Source: Candidatus Bathyarchaeota archaeon B23
GTDB taxonomy: Archaea; Thermoproteota; Bathyarchaeia; TCS64; B23
Length of the DNA: 16,525 nucleotides
Direction of reading: 5' to 3'
NCBI GenBank assembly: GCA_001593875.1
Contig: LUCA01000005.1
Span: 1 to 16,525, forward strand
Shown here: positions 1 through 6,663 of the stretch, piece after piece
Layout of the letters: each line of letters begins with the position of its first letter
Position numbering within the stretch: position 1 is the stretch's first letter
Translations under genes and position numbers: made by a program
Notes under the pieces: model-generated
Database searches by the model: none
Told to the model about the DNA's origin: nothing
Seen by the model: the letters and a program-made list of their open reading frames with translations, nothing else

Positions 1-34
1 TGAGGGTTATTCAAACCGAGAGGAGGCTTCCCAG

Positions 35-583
35 TTGAGGCCCGCCATCTTGGTCATCGACATCATAAGGGACTTCGTCTCCGGCGTCCTAGGGAGCGAG
101 AGGGCTGGGAACATCATCCCAAGGGTTAAACGGCTTCTCGACGAAGCCCACCGGAGGGGCGTCCCCATCATCCACGTCACCGACGCCCACATCGAAGGCG
201 ACAGGGAGTTCCAGCTCTGGCCCCGGCATGCCGTCGACGGCACGGAGGGCGCCGAGATCGTCGAGGAGCTCCAGCCTCAGCCCGGGGATTATCACCTGAA
301 GAAGCGGAGATACAGCGCCTTCTACGCCACCGGCCTAGACGCCCTCCTGAGAGAGCTGGGCGTCGACGCCGTCATCCTGACGGGGCTCGTCACCAACATC
401 TGCGTCCAGCATACGGCGGCCGACGCCTTCTTCCGGGGCTACAGGGTGATCGTCCCCGAGGACTGCGTCGAGGCTCCCAGCGATGAGGCGCATAGGGCTG
501 CGTTGAGGTATATGCGGGAGATCTACGGCGCTGAGGTCGTCGGCTCCGAGGAGCTCCTAAATCGCCTGGGGGAGGGGCCATGA
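35..583 (+). CDS. pncA: Nicotinamidase / isochorismatase-family hydrolase
   Basis: Cysteine hydrolase of the isochorismatase superfamily, most likely deamidating nicotinamide to nicotinate in the cytoplasm (NAD salvage). The 182 residues match the usual family size. The triad is visible: Asp9 in VIDIIRDF, Lys90 in the KRRYSAF segment, and Cys123 in the GLVTNICVQHTAADA segment. Metal-site-type residues lie in HVTDAH (47-52), and WPRHAVDGTEGAE (62-74) is typical of archaeal nicotinamidases. The start is TTG at 35, chosen because AGGAGG lies 8 nt upstream and translation runs straight into the first beta-strand. The stop overlaps the start of the nicotinate phosphoribosyltransferase gene (ATGA), so the two are probably translationally coupled and consecutive in the Preiss-Handler route. 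The neighbour strongly favours nicotinamidase over other isochorismatase-like activities. Confidence 0.88.
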   Translation: MRPAILVIDIIRDFVSGVLGSERAGNIIPRVKRLLDEAHRRGVPIIHVTDAHIEGDREFQLWPRHAVDGTEGAEIVEELQPQPGDYHLKKRRYSAFYATGLDALLRELGVDAVILTGLVTNICVQHTAADAFFRGYRVIVPEDCVEAPSDEAHRAALRYMREIYGAEVVGSEELLNRLGEGP

Positions 584-1767
584 CGGGGTTCTTCATCGCC
601 TCATCGGAGGAGATCAAGGAGGGGGAGACCACCGACATCTACTTCGTCAGGACCAGGCGCATCCTGAAGGCGAAGGGCCTAGACCATGTGCGAGTGGTCG
701 CCGAGGTGACGGTGAGCAAGCTCCCCGACGACTCCCCCTGGGCGGTGCTCTGCGGCGTCGAGGAGGTGGCCCACCTCTTCGAGGATGTCCCCGTCGACGT
801 CTACTCCCTGCCCGAGGGAACCCTCTTCACCCCTGAGGATGAGCGGGGCTTCAGGATGCCGGTGATGGTCATCGAGGGCCCCTACTACGACTTCTGCCAC
901 CTGGAGACGCCGTTGTTAGGCTTCCTCTGCCAGGAGTCCGGCGTCGCCACGAGGGCCGCCAGGGTGAGGAGGGCCGCCGGAGATAAGCTCGCCGTCGCCT
1001 TCGGCGTACGCCGCATGCATCCGGCTCTGGCTCCGGCCCTCGACCGGGCGGCCTACATCGGGGGCTTGGACGCCGTCTCCAGCCTCAAGGGGGCCGAGGT
1101 CATCGGCCAAAAACCCGTGGGGACGATGCCTCACGCCCTCATCATCCTCTTCGGAGACCAGGTGGAAGCCTGGAGGGCCTTCGACGAGGTGATGCCCCCG
1201 GAGGTTCCAAGGGTCGCCCTGGTGGACACCTACTTCGACGAGAAGGTCGAGGCCGTGAGGGCTGCGGAGGCCCTTGGAGGCCGCCTCTACGCCGTGAGGC
1301 TCGACACGCCGGGCTCCAGGCGTGGAGACTTCGCCGAGATCATCCGGGAGGTTCGATGGGAGCTGGACATCAGGGGCTATGGAGATGTGAAGATCTTCGT
1401 CTCCGGCGGCTTAACCGAGGAGTCGGTGAAGCGGCTGGGGGAGGCTGGGGCCGACGCCTTCGGCGTTGGAACCTACATCAGCGGCGCCCCGACTGTGGAC
1501 TTCGCCATGGACATCGTCGAGGTGGAGGGCCGCCCGGCGGCGAAGAGGGGGAAGCTCGGCGGCAGGAAGCAGACCTGGAGGTGCCCCCGCTGCCTCGCCT
1601 ATCGGGTTGAGCCCTGGGATGCCCCCAGGCCCAGATGTGGACGCTGCGGGGTGGAGATGGAGGCGATGCTGAGGCCCCTGGTGAGGGAGGGCGAGATCGT
1701 GGCGCCGCTGCCGGAGCCTAGGGAGATCAGGGGCTACGTCCTAAGCCAGCTCGGGAAACTACCTTAA
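580..1767 (+). CDS. pncB: Nicotinate phosphoribosyltransferase, archaeal zinc-knuckle type
   Basis: Makes nicotinate mononucleotide from nicotinate and PRPP, usually with ATP, using the product of the preceding gene. The 395-residue protein has the family landmarks: ETTDIYF near 16-22, FGVRRMHP (141-148), GTMPHALI (181-188), VDTYFDE (215-221), LDTPGSRRGD (241-250), and the phosphate-binding VSGGLTEESV (274-283) and GVGTYI (295-300). A C-terminal zinc knuckle with Cys335/Cys338 and Cys353/Cys356 matches the type known from the Thermoplasma acidophilum enzyme. ATG at 580 overlaps the nicotinamidase stop by 4 nt. The TAA at 1765-1767 is followed by AT-rich sequence that is also the promoter region of the next gene. 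Identity is clear; ATP dependence is family knowledge only. Confidence 0.92.
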   Translation: MTGFFIASSEEIKEGETTDIYFVRTRRILKAKGLDHVRVVAEVTVSKLPDDSPWAVLCGVEEVAHLFEDVPVDVYSLPEGTLFTPEDERGFRMPVMVIEGPYYDFCHLETPLLGFLCQESGVATRAARVRRAAGDKLAVAFGVRRMHPALAPALDRAAYIGGLDAVSSLKGAEVIGQKPVGTMPHALIILFGDQVEAWRAFDEVMPPEVPRVALVDTYFDEKVEAVRAAEALGGRLYAVRLDTPGSRRGDFAEIIREVRWELDIRGYGDVKIFVSGGLTEESVKRLGEAGADAFGVGTYISGAPTVDFAMDIVEVEGRPAAKRGKLGGRKQTWRCPRCLAYRVEPWDAPRPRCGRCGVEMEAMLRPLVREGEIVAPLPEPREIRGYVLSQLGKLP

Positions 1768-1770
1768 ACC

Positions 1771-1802
1771 TTATTTAACTAAATCAAGATATTTTCTATT
1801 TA
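1771..1802 (+). promoter_or_regulatory. TATA element and probable start region of the RHH-radB-carS operon
   Basis: TTATTTAA at 1771-1778 lies 28-35 nt before the ATG at 1806, in the AT-rich 1761-1805 gap. The spacing places transcription initiation within a few nucleotides of the start codon. No Shine-Dalgarno precedes it, so a leaderless mRNA is likely. Inferred from sequence and archaeal promoter rules. Confidence 0.5.
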
Positions 1803-1805
1803 GAA

Positions 1806-1970
1806 ATGTCCAAGAAACATTACAAGTATCATACCATCAACCTCCCCGAGCCCCTCGCCGAGAAGATCAGGGAGGTCATCAGGAGCGGTAAGCATGGATA
1901 CACCAGCATCCCCGAGTTCGTCAGGAGCGCCGTCAGGAGATACCTAAGGGAGCTGGGATACCTGGAATGA
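1806..1970 (+). CDS. Small ribbon-helix-helix (CopG/Arc-type) DNA-binding protein, 54 aa
   Basis: A 54-residue protein with the size and pattern of an archaeal ribbon-helix-helix repressor: a short basic lead, a beta-strand (HTINLPEPL, 9-17), helix A (about 16-26), a turn with GKHGYTSIPEF, and helix B (SIPEFVRSAVRRYLREL, 34-50). Such proteins dimerise through the strand and bind operator DNA. ATG at 1806 has no Shine-Dalgarno, consistent with a leaderless message from the TATA element at 1771. The TGA overlaps the ATG of the RadB-like gene (ATGA, 1967-1970), so this gene heads a three-gene operon that it may autoregulate (inference). The strand-helix-helix pattern is clear; the target is unknown. 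Confidence 0.8.
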   Translation: MSKKHYKYHTINLPEPLAEKIREVIRSGKHGYTSIPEFVRSAVRRYLRELGYLE

Positions 1971-2629
1971 GGCGCCTATCTACGGGCTTCAGCCCCCTGG
2001 ATGGGGTGTTGGAGGGGGGCTTCCCCCCCGCAGCCCTCACCCTCCTCTACGGCGAGGCGGGGACGGGGAAGACCATCATCGCCGTCTCCACCATCGCCCA
2101 CCACCTGCTCACAGACCCCAGGGCGAAGGCCTACTACATCAACGCCGACGGCCGCCTCCCCATAGACCTACTAATAGACCTGACGGGGGGTGAGGGAGCC
2201 CTAGAGCGCCTCTACATCTGGAGTCCTCAAAGCCTCGGGGAGCAGACCCTCATCGTGGAGAGGCTGCCGGATCTGGTGCGGGGGGAACCCGTAGTCGTCG
2301 ACTCCATCACGGGGCTCTACCGCCTGAAGACCGCCGAGGGGGCCTTCAAGGCGAACAAGGAGCTCAACCATCAGCTGGCCTTCCTGGCGGAGGCGGCTCA
2401 GGGGGGAGGGTCGCCGATCCTGCTGCTGGGGCAGGTTCACAGCGTCCCGGAGCCGCCTGGGGGCGTAGAGCCCGTCGCCGATAGGCTGCTGAGGTATTGG
2501 TGCCCCACCATCCTCCGATTAGAACGGGTGAGGGGATCGGTCAGGAGGGCCGTGAGGGAGAAGCCCAGGTCCCAGAGGAGCTGCCTCTATCAAATCCGCC
2601 ATGGAGGCCTGATGGAGGTCCATCGATGA
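1967..2629 (+). CDS. RadB-like RecA-superfamily ATPase
   Basis: A 220-residue RecA/KaiC-fold ATPase without the N-terminal helix-hairpin-helix domain of RadA, which is the size and layout of archaeal RadB. STGFSPLDGVLEGGF (5-19) is the usual RadA/RadB entry segment, Walker A is GEAGTGKT (29-36), Walker B is EPVVVDSITG (107-116), and ILLLGQVHSV (151-160) occupies the region after Walker B that in RecA proteins leads to the DNA-binding loop. RadB proteins bind ATP and DNA and assist homologous recombination in Euryarchaeota. The product may act this way, or be a related KaiC-like signalling ATPase. It overlaps both the RHH gene upstream and carS downstream by ATGA, showing a tightly coupled operon. 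The ATPase fold is certain; the RadB assignment is moderate. Confidence 0.75.
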   Translation: MRRLSTGFSPLDGVLEGGFPPAALTLLYGEAGTGKTIIAVSTIAHHLLTDPRAKAYYINADGRLPIDLLIDLTGGEGALERLYIWSPQSLGEQTLIVERLPDLVRGEPVVVDSITGLYRLKTAEGAFKANKELNHQLAFLAEAAQGGGSPILLLGQVHSVPEPPGGVEPVADRLLRYWCPTILRLERVRGSVRRAVREKPRSQRSCLYQIRHGGLMEVHR

Positions 2630-3129
2630 CTCTCCTCCTCATCGTGGAGACCCTCTACCTCTATCTCCCCGCCTATGTGGCCAACGCCACCCCTGTTCTC
2701 CTAGGCGGCGGCAGACCCCTAGATGGGGGACGCCTATGGAGGGATGGAAGACCCCTACTGGGAAGCCACAAAACCATCAGGGGAGCGGCCTCAGCCCTAA
2801 TCCTAGGAACCCTGACGGGCTGGGTTCAGGCCTCCCTCCCCCTAGAGTTCCTCCACCCCTCCCCCCTCAACGGCCTGCTCCAATCCCTGGGGGCCATCCT
2901 GGGAGACCTGGCCACCTCCTTCCTAAAGCGACGGCTAGGCCTGAAACCCGGGGCGATGCTCCCCCTCCTAGACCAGTTAGGGTTCATCCTCACGGCCCTC
3001 CTCCTCTCCTACCCCCTCCTGAGGCCGTCGACGGGCCAGGCCCTCCTAATCCTCCCCCTCACCCTCCTCCTCCACCCCCTCACCAACTACATCGCATACC
3101 TGATAGGGCTGAAGAGGGAGCCGTGGTAA
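2626..3129 (+). CDS. carS: CDP-archaeol synthase (CarS)
   Basis: Integral membrane enzyme that transfers CMP from CTP to 2,3-di-O-geranylgeranylglyceryl phosphate, giving CDP-archaeol for archaeal polar lipids. The 167-residue product is of normal CarS length and carries the family motifs: YLPAYVANATPVLLGGGRPLD (13-33), GSHKTIRG (46-53), GDLATSFLKRRLGLKPG (93-109) and MLPLLDQLGF (111-120). Hydrophobic segments lie near 1-20, 54-75, 84-98, 115-135 and 138-161. The reading frame is open back to 2497, but ATG at 2626 was chosen: it overlaps the RadB-like stop as ATGA, and the family N-terminus begins here. The operon with a DNA-repair-type ATPase and an RHH protein is an odd functional mix. Confidence in identity is high. 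Confidence 0.9.
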   Translation: MTLLLIVETLYLYLPAYVANATPVLLGGGRPLDGGRLWRDGRPLLGSHKTIRGAASALILGTLTGWVQASLPLEFLHPSPLNGLLQSLGAILGDLATSFLKRRLGLKPGAMLPLLDQLGFILTALLLSYPLLRPSTGQALLILPLTLLLHPLTNYIAYLIGLKREPW

Positions 3130-3181
3130 GCCCCGATATCGACGGCTGAGAGATGGCGGGGGCGGAGCTCGATCAAAAAGG

Positions 3182-4090
3182 TTAGAGTAATCGACTCCTC
3201 GGCGTCTCCCCCACCTCTATAACCCTGCCGGAGTAGTTGAGGATGAAGCCCTCCGGGAAGGCCTCCAGGAAGAGGGCCATCGCCCTGAAGCCCGTACAGT
3301 GGCAGGGCGAAACCATCCTGAGATCGAAGGGCTTAACGGCCTCCAGGGTTCTCCGGATATATCCCTCATCTCTACCTACGAGGTGTAATCCCCCTAGGAC
3401 GCCGTAGAACCCGTCGAATCCTCCTACTCCGCCGACGTGGTTTAGGGTGTTCACTATGCCGGAGTGGCAGCATCCGGTGACGACGACGGGGCCCAGGCCC
3501 TCCACATCCATCCAGAGGGAGAGGTCGTCCCATATCACGTCCTCCCGCTCCTCTCCGTCGACGACGATGATCCGTCGACCCCTCTCCGAGGGCGGGGGGA
3601 CCGTCTCGAAGCTCTCCCGTGGTATCTCTCCCGTCGTCCAGACCCCTGGGGCCACCTCCACCGGCTCCCGGGCGAGGAGGATCTCCCCTCCCGCCTCCTC
3701 GATCTCGGCGACGCCCTCCCCCTCGGGGACGCCCACCTCTCTACGCTTCCCCTCACGGTTCTCGAAGAATCTGGGCTGGAAGGCGTATGGGTGGGCGTAG
3801 ACCCTCACTCCTCCCCCCTCCCCCACAGCCTCGACGAGGGCGGCCGTATGATCCAGGTGGCCGTGGCTGACGACCAGGCCCTCCACCTCATCTAGGGGGA
3901 TCTCCATCTCCCTGACGTTGTGGAGGAAGGCCTCCCGGCTCCCACCGGTGTCGAAGAGGATGCGATGCCCCCTCCCCCTCGAATCCTCAAACTCCAGCAG
4001 GAAGGAGAGGCCCCAGTGTCCCCATAGCCTCGGCTTATAGGCCATGTTGTCGGCAATGGTTATGACTCTGAGGGATCTGATCTGGTTCAT
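3182..4090 (-). CDS. MBL-fold metal-dependent hydrolase, dihydropterin-aminobenzene phosphate synthase-like (MJ0301/COG1237 type)
   Basis: A 302-residue metallo-beta-lactamase-fold enzyme. The metal motif SHGHLDH is at 75-81 (His76, His78, Asp80, His81), preceded by ILFDTGGS (44-51). Subfamily marks are GLSFLLE (27-33), TGEIPRESFE (153-162), DDLSLW (188-193), VVVTGCCHSGIVNTLNH (202-218), YGVLGGLHL (229-237) and SPCHCTGF (261-268). These place it with proteins annotated as 7,8-dihydropterin-6-methyl-4-(beta-D-ribofuranosyl)-aminobenzene-5-phosphate synthase, linked to pterin metabolism, although many members lack biochemical proof. The gene converges on carS with a gap of about 50 nt and diverges from the RHH-like gene at 4203. 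A TATA-like TAAATC, read on the minus strand at 4113-4120, lies about 27 nt upstream, suggesting a leaderless mRNA. The fold is certain; the substrate is not. Confidence 0.85.
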   Translation of the reverse strand: MNQIRSLRVITIADNMAYKPRLWGHWGLSFLLEFEDSRGRGHRILFDTGGSREAFLHNVREMEIPLDEVEGLVVSHGHLDHTAALVEAVGEGGGVRVYAHPYAFQPRFFENREGKRREVGVPEGEGVAEIEEAGGEILLAREPVEVAPGVWTTGEIPRESFETVPPPSERGRRIIVVDGEEREDVIWDDLSLWMDVEGLGPVVVTGCCHSGIVNTLNHVGGVGGFDGFYGVLGGLHLVGRDEGYIRRTLEAVKPFDLRMVSPCHCTGFRAMALFLEAFPEGFILNYSGRVIEVGETPRSRLL

Positions 4091-4202
4091 CCATTAAAAT
4101 CCCCTCAGCATCGATTTAGGGGTTACGTCAGCCACGTCGTCGATTCCAGGGCTTTGGAGGCGGAATCTACTTTAATCTTAGTCCCCCTCTATTCTTGGGT
4201 CG
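4091..4202. promoter_or_regulatory. Divergent promoter region between the MBL hydrolase and the tandem RHH-like genes
   Basis: This 112-nt gap separates divergent genes. On the plus strand TTTAATCTTA (4171-4180) lies about 25-30 nt before the ATG at 4203. On the minus strand CTAAATC (complement of 4113-4119) lies about 27 nt before the ATG at 4090. Neither start has a well-placed Shine-Dalgarno, so both messages look leaderless. The regulator encoded at 4203 could act on both promoters (inference). Confidence 0.45.
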
Positions 4203-4784
4203 ATGGGGTTGCCTCGGAGGAGGAAGATGCTCGCCGCCGACGAGGAGCTGGCCAACAAGATCGTGGAGATGGCTAAGAGGAGGGGGGCGACGGTCTTCCA
4301 GACCGTGAACCTCATCCTCGAGCAGGCCCTGAGGGCTGAGGAGATGGCCATCTCCCTCCAGGAGGTGGTTGATAAGCGCTGGATGCTGGAGAAGGCCCGG
4401 GGCCTCGGCCTCGTCTTCGCCCCTGAACGCCTCCTATACGAGATGGTTGACCTCGCCTATAGACGGGCGAAGAAGAGGGCCTCAAAGATCTGGTTTGAGG
4501 TCGGCCGGTGGTATGGGGCGTATTTCTCCGATAAGGAGGAGCCCCTAAGCGCCCTGGAGAAGGCGTTGGAGCTCCTCACCTTCGGCAACTCCTACTACTC
4601 ACTGAGGGATGAGGGAGATGCTATCTCCCTCTCCCTCGTCGGCGACAGGTTCACCGAGGGCTACACTGAGGCCCTCAGCCTCTTCCTCGAGGGCGTCTTC
4701 AAGGCCCTCGGCTACGAGGCGGCCTCCAAGGAGGTCTCCAAGGGGGCCATACACTACCGATTTGGGAGGGGTGGTGAGCTCTGA
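4203..4784 (+). CDS. RHH-like N-terminal domain plus unassigned C-terminal domain, paralogue 1
   Basis: A 193-residue protein without a named family that I can recognise with certainty. Residues 5-48 have the basic lead, strand (KMLAADEEL) and two helices of a ribbon-helix-helix-like DNA-binding domain, ending in QALRAEEM (41-48). A linker to about 75 leads into an alpha/beta C-terminal domain containing IWFEVGRWYGAYF (96-108), a predicted beta-strand AISLSLVGDRF (140-150), a long helix TEALSLFLEGVFKALGY (155-171), and a final SKGAIHYRF (179-187). That ending resembles small-ligand-binding V4R/Bet3-like domains, a tentative reading. The next gene encodes a paralogue with the same layout, 8 nt downstream. 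The position before a tubulin-superfamily gene suggests a regulator of that gene. The ATG at 4203 fits a leaderless promoter. Confidence 0.7.
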   Translation: MGLPRRRKMLAADEELANKIVEMAKRRGATVFQTVNLILEQALRAEEMAISLQEVVDKRWMLEKARGLGLVFAPERLLYEMVDLAYRRAKKRASKIWFEVGRWYGAYFSDKEEPLSALEKALELLTFGNSYYSLRDEGDAISLSLVGDRFTEGYTEALSLFLEGVFKALGYEAASKEVSKGAIHYRFGRGGEL

Positions 4785-4792
4785 TCAAGGGG

Positions 4793-5386
4793 GTGAAGGA
4801 CACCAAATTCCTAGTGGTCCCAGCTCAGCTCGTCGACGAGCTCAAGGAGGCCGCCGTCAAGCGGCGGATCTCCCTCTCCGGCTACGTAACCTCCATCCTC
4901 AGGGAGGCCCTGAGGGCTGAGGAGATGGGCATCACCCTCGGCGAGGCCCTCAACCTCTACAGGATGATGGAGATCCAGAGGGGTGGCGGCGTCTTCCAGG
5001 CTCCCAGGTCTGCCCTGGAGCTCCTCCTTTCAAGGGCGTACTCGGAGGAAGGGGAGGAGCTGAGGAGGCTCTGGTTCGAGGCTGGCAGGTGGTATGGCGA
5101 GTACCTCAGGACGAGGCTGGGCGACGAGGAATCGATAGTCTTCCTGAGGGAGGTCCTTAGACATCACTGGAACCTCGATGAGGTCTCCTTCAGGGGCGAC
5201 GACATCGAGATAGCCGTCACCCTCATCTCCTTCACCCTCTCCAAGGAGGGGACGGAGCTGCTAGCCAGCTACCTCTCAGGGGCGATGCAATCCCTGGGAT
5301 ACGTGGAGACGGAGCGCTCCATCCTGGAGGGGATGGCGAAGATACATTTCAAGAGAAGACCTGAGTGGAGCCTCAATCCCCCATAA
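4793..5386 (+). CDS. RHH-like N-terminal domain plus unassigned C-terminal domain, paralogue 2
   Basis: A 197-residue paralogue of the preceding protein. Residues 4-45 (strand KFLVVPAQL, helix VDELKEAAVKRR, turn ISLSG, helix YVTSILREALRAEEM) are a clearer ribbon-helix-helix pattern than in paralogue 1. REALRAEEMGITL (37-49) matches QALRAEEMAISL there, and LWFEAGRWYGEYL (93-105) matches IWFEVGRWYGAYF. The C-terminus again has a strand (DDIEIAVTLISFTL, 136-149), a helix (KEGTELLASYLSGAMQSLGY, 151-170), and a strand at KIHFKRR. The start is GTG at 4793, the only standard start between the upstream in-frame stop and the beta-strand; it has no proper ribosome-binding site and probably depends on translation of the preceding gene. 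The pair likely forms hetero- or homodimers (inference). Confidence 0.7.
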   Translation: MKDTKFLVVPAQLVDELKEAAVKRRISLSGYVTSILREALRAEEMGITLGEALNLYRMMEIQRGGGVFQAPRSALELLLSRAYSEEGEELRRLWFEAGRWYGEYLRTRLGDEESIVFLREVLRHHWNLDEVSFRGDDIEIAVTLISFTLSKEGTELLASYLSGAMQSLGYVETERSILEGMAKIHFKRRPEWSLNPP

Positions 5387-5409
5387 GGACCTCAGCCCTC
5401 CCCTCAACC

Positions 5410-5450
5410 CTTTTATGGCTGCATCGATGTCAGAACTTTTTTTATCCTTA
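5410..5450 (+). promoter_or_regulatory. Probable promoter of the FtsZ/CetZ-like gene
   Basis: Two A/T-rich elements stand out in otherwise GC-rich sequence: TTTTATG at 5411-5417 and a longer T-tract TATA-like element at 5437-5450. The second is centred 20-25 nt before the ATG at 5465. No Shine-Dalgarno precedes the ATG, so the gene probably has its own leaderless promoter in addition to any read-through from the RHH-like pair. Confidence 0.4.
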
Positions 5451-5464
5451 AACCCCCGATCACT

Positions 5465-6505
5465 ATGGGAGAGAAGTTGGGGGTACTTCTCATAGGCGTC
5501 GGCAGTGGGGGAGTCAATATCCTCTCAAGGGCCTATATGGAGTATGACACCATCAAGAAGTCGGGGTCCTTCTGCTACTGTATAAACTCCAGCGAGAGGG
5601 ATTTCAGGAGGGTGAGGGAACGGTTCAAGAAGGCTCGGATGAAGCGTCTGCCCAAGCGCTTCGTCATGCGGGTCGTAGGCCCGGGCTTTGGGGCCGGCAA
5701 GGACGCCGATAAGGGGCTGGAGATGTATCGGGAGGAGAGCACCAAGATCATCGATGAGGTGGAGACCATCTACAACAAGCATCGCTTCGCCATAGGCTTC
5801 TCCATAGGCTGTCTGGGAGGCGGCTTCGGCTCCCTCACCATCGCCGAGGTGACCCGTGACATCTCCAGCAGATTAGGGATCCCGGTGATACCGATAGCGA
5901 CGCTCCCCCGGAGGGGTGAAGGAGAGCTGCTGCTGGAGAACGCCAGGAAGGGATTGGCCCACCTCGTCGAGTTCGGGTTGCCACCCATCCTCTACGACAA
6001 CGAGCGCGCAGGCGTATACAGCCCCTCCATCGGGGTGGCGATGATGATGGCGAACAGGGTGATCGCCGGCACCATCGCCGGCCTGGTGGACGCCGTCGAA
6101 TACAGCGAGTTCGCGGTTCCACCCATCGACATAAGGGACGTGACCCGCATCATAAAGAAGGAGTGCGCCGTCTTCACGTCGATGAGGACCGAAGACGTCC
6201 ACCTGCTGAGGTCCTGGAAGGAGTACCTCATGAGGCGCAATCTCTCCCTGGAGACCGAGCCCATCGCCAAGTCCTCCGTCTTCTGCATCTTCCAGGGCCC
6301 GGAGTTCCCGAAGAATATCGCCGACGACGTCTCAAAGTATCTGAGGTGGAGATACAAGGCGAGGGACGCCATCACCTCAGCCCTGGAGGGAGAGGCCTTC
6401 AAGGAGTACTCCATAACGGCCCTGATCTACGGGATGTCGCTCGATAAGATCAAGCCCAAGTTAGAGCCCATGAAATCCCTCAAGGAGAGGATCCTGGGAA
6501 CCTGA
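5465..6505 (+). CDS. Divergent FtsZ/CetZ-like tubulin-superfamily GTPase
   Basis: A 346-residue protein with the order of motifs of the FtsZ/CetZ/tubulin GTPase domain: GVGSGGVN (11-18), INSS in place of INTD (40-43), GPGFGAGKDADKG (72-84), GCLGGGFGSLT (115-125) at the tubulin signature, LPRRGEGELLLENARKGL (147-164) for the EG-R-A helix, DNE (178-180) at the base-recognition site, and PPIDIRDV (219-226) at the T7 loop. The catalytic-type Asp222 and Asp225 are retained. The signature GGGTG[ST]G is changed (Thr to Phe, last Gly to Leu), the usual Arg after EG is Leu156, and the T7 Asn is Pro220. Such proteins assemble into GTP-dependent filaments controlling division or shape. It is a non-canonical member, not a standard FtsZ, and it follows two RHH-like genes. 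Confidence 0.8.
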   Translation: MGEKLGVLLIGVGSGGVNILSRAYMEYDTIKKSGSFCYCINSSERDFRRVRERFKKARMKRLPKRFVMRVVGPGFGAGKDADKGLEMYREESTKIIDEVETIYNKHRFAIGFSIGCLGGGFGSLTIAEVTRDISSRLGIPVIPIATLPRRGEGELLLENARKGLAHLVEFGLPPILYDNERAGVYSPSIGVAMMMANRVIAGTIAGLVDAVEYSEFAVPPIDIRDVTRIIKKECAVFTSMRTEDVHLLRSWKEYLMRRNLSLETEPIAKSSVFCIFQGPEFPKNIADDVSKYLRWRYKARDAITSALEGEAFKEYSITALIYGMSLDKIKPKLEPMKSLKERILGT

Positions 6506-6537
6506 GTTCAGGGGACGCCGACGCCCTTGCCAAAAAT

Positions 6538-6607
6538 AAATAACAATTATTTCCCTTCAAAAAATAAAATTTATATCCTTATGGAAGGGAAGAGAGGTGT
6601 GAAATAA
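6538..6607 (+). promoter_or_regulatory. Upstream AT-rich promoter-like element with inverted repeat TTCCCTTC/GAAGGGAA
   Basis: An AT-rich segment after the GTPase gene holds an AAATAA/TTATTT inverted repeat (6538-6552) and an ATTTATAT TATA box (6568-6575). A perfect 8-nt inverted repeat, TTCCCTTC (6551-6558) and GAAGGGAA (6584-6591), brackets the TATA box like an operator. Downstream, AAGAGAGGTG (6590-6599) repeats the 10 nt that precede the surface-protein start (6759-6768). An eight-codon open frame, ATG at 6581 to TAA at 6607, is too short to call a gene. This looks like a second, upstream promoter for the surface-protein gene, or a duplicated older one. Confidence 0.45.
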
Positions 6608-6625
6608 CCGAAAAGAATCGATAAA

Positions 6626-6647
6626 CCCTAAAATCCCCTCTTTAGGG
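6626..6647 (+). repeat. Inverted repeat CCCTAAA/TTTAGGG between the GTPase and surface-protein genes
   Basis: CCCTAAA (6626-6632) and TTTAGGG (6641-6647) can form a 7-bp stem with an 8-nt loop. An alternative pairing, ATCCCC (6633-6638) with GGGGAT (6648-6653), competes with it. No T-tract follows, so it is not a typical terminator. It may be an operator or part of an upstream leader RNA. Confidence 0.4.
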
Positions 6648-6663
6648 GGGGATCGCTGGGAGA

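Noticed and set aside
2497..2625. Upstream in-frame extension of the carS reading frame
   Set aside because: It overlaps the RadB-like gene in another frame, encodes nothing like the CarS N-terminus, and ATG 2626 gives an ATGA junction and the normal family length.
6581..6607. Eight-codon frame MEGKRGVK
   Set aside because: It starts upstream of the transcription start predicted from the nearby TATA box and is too short to support as a gene; recorded only as part of the regulatory region.
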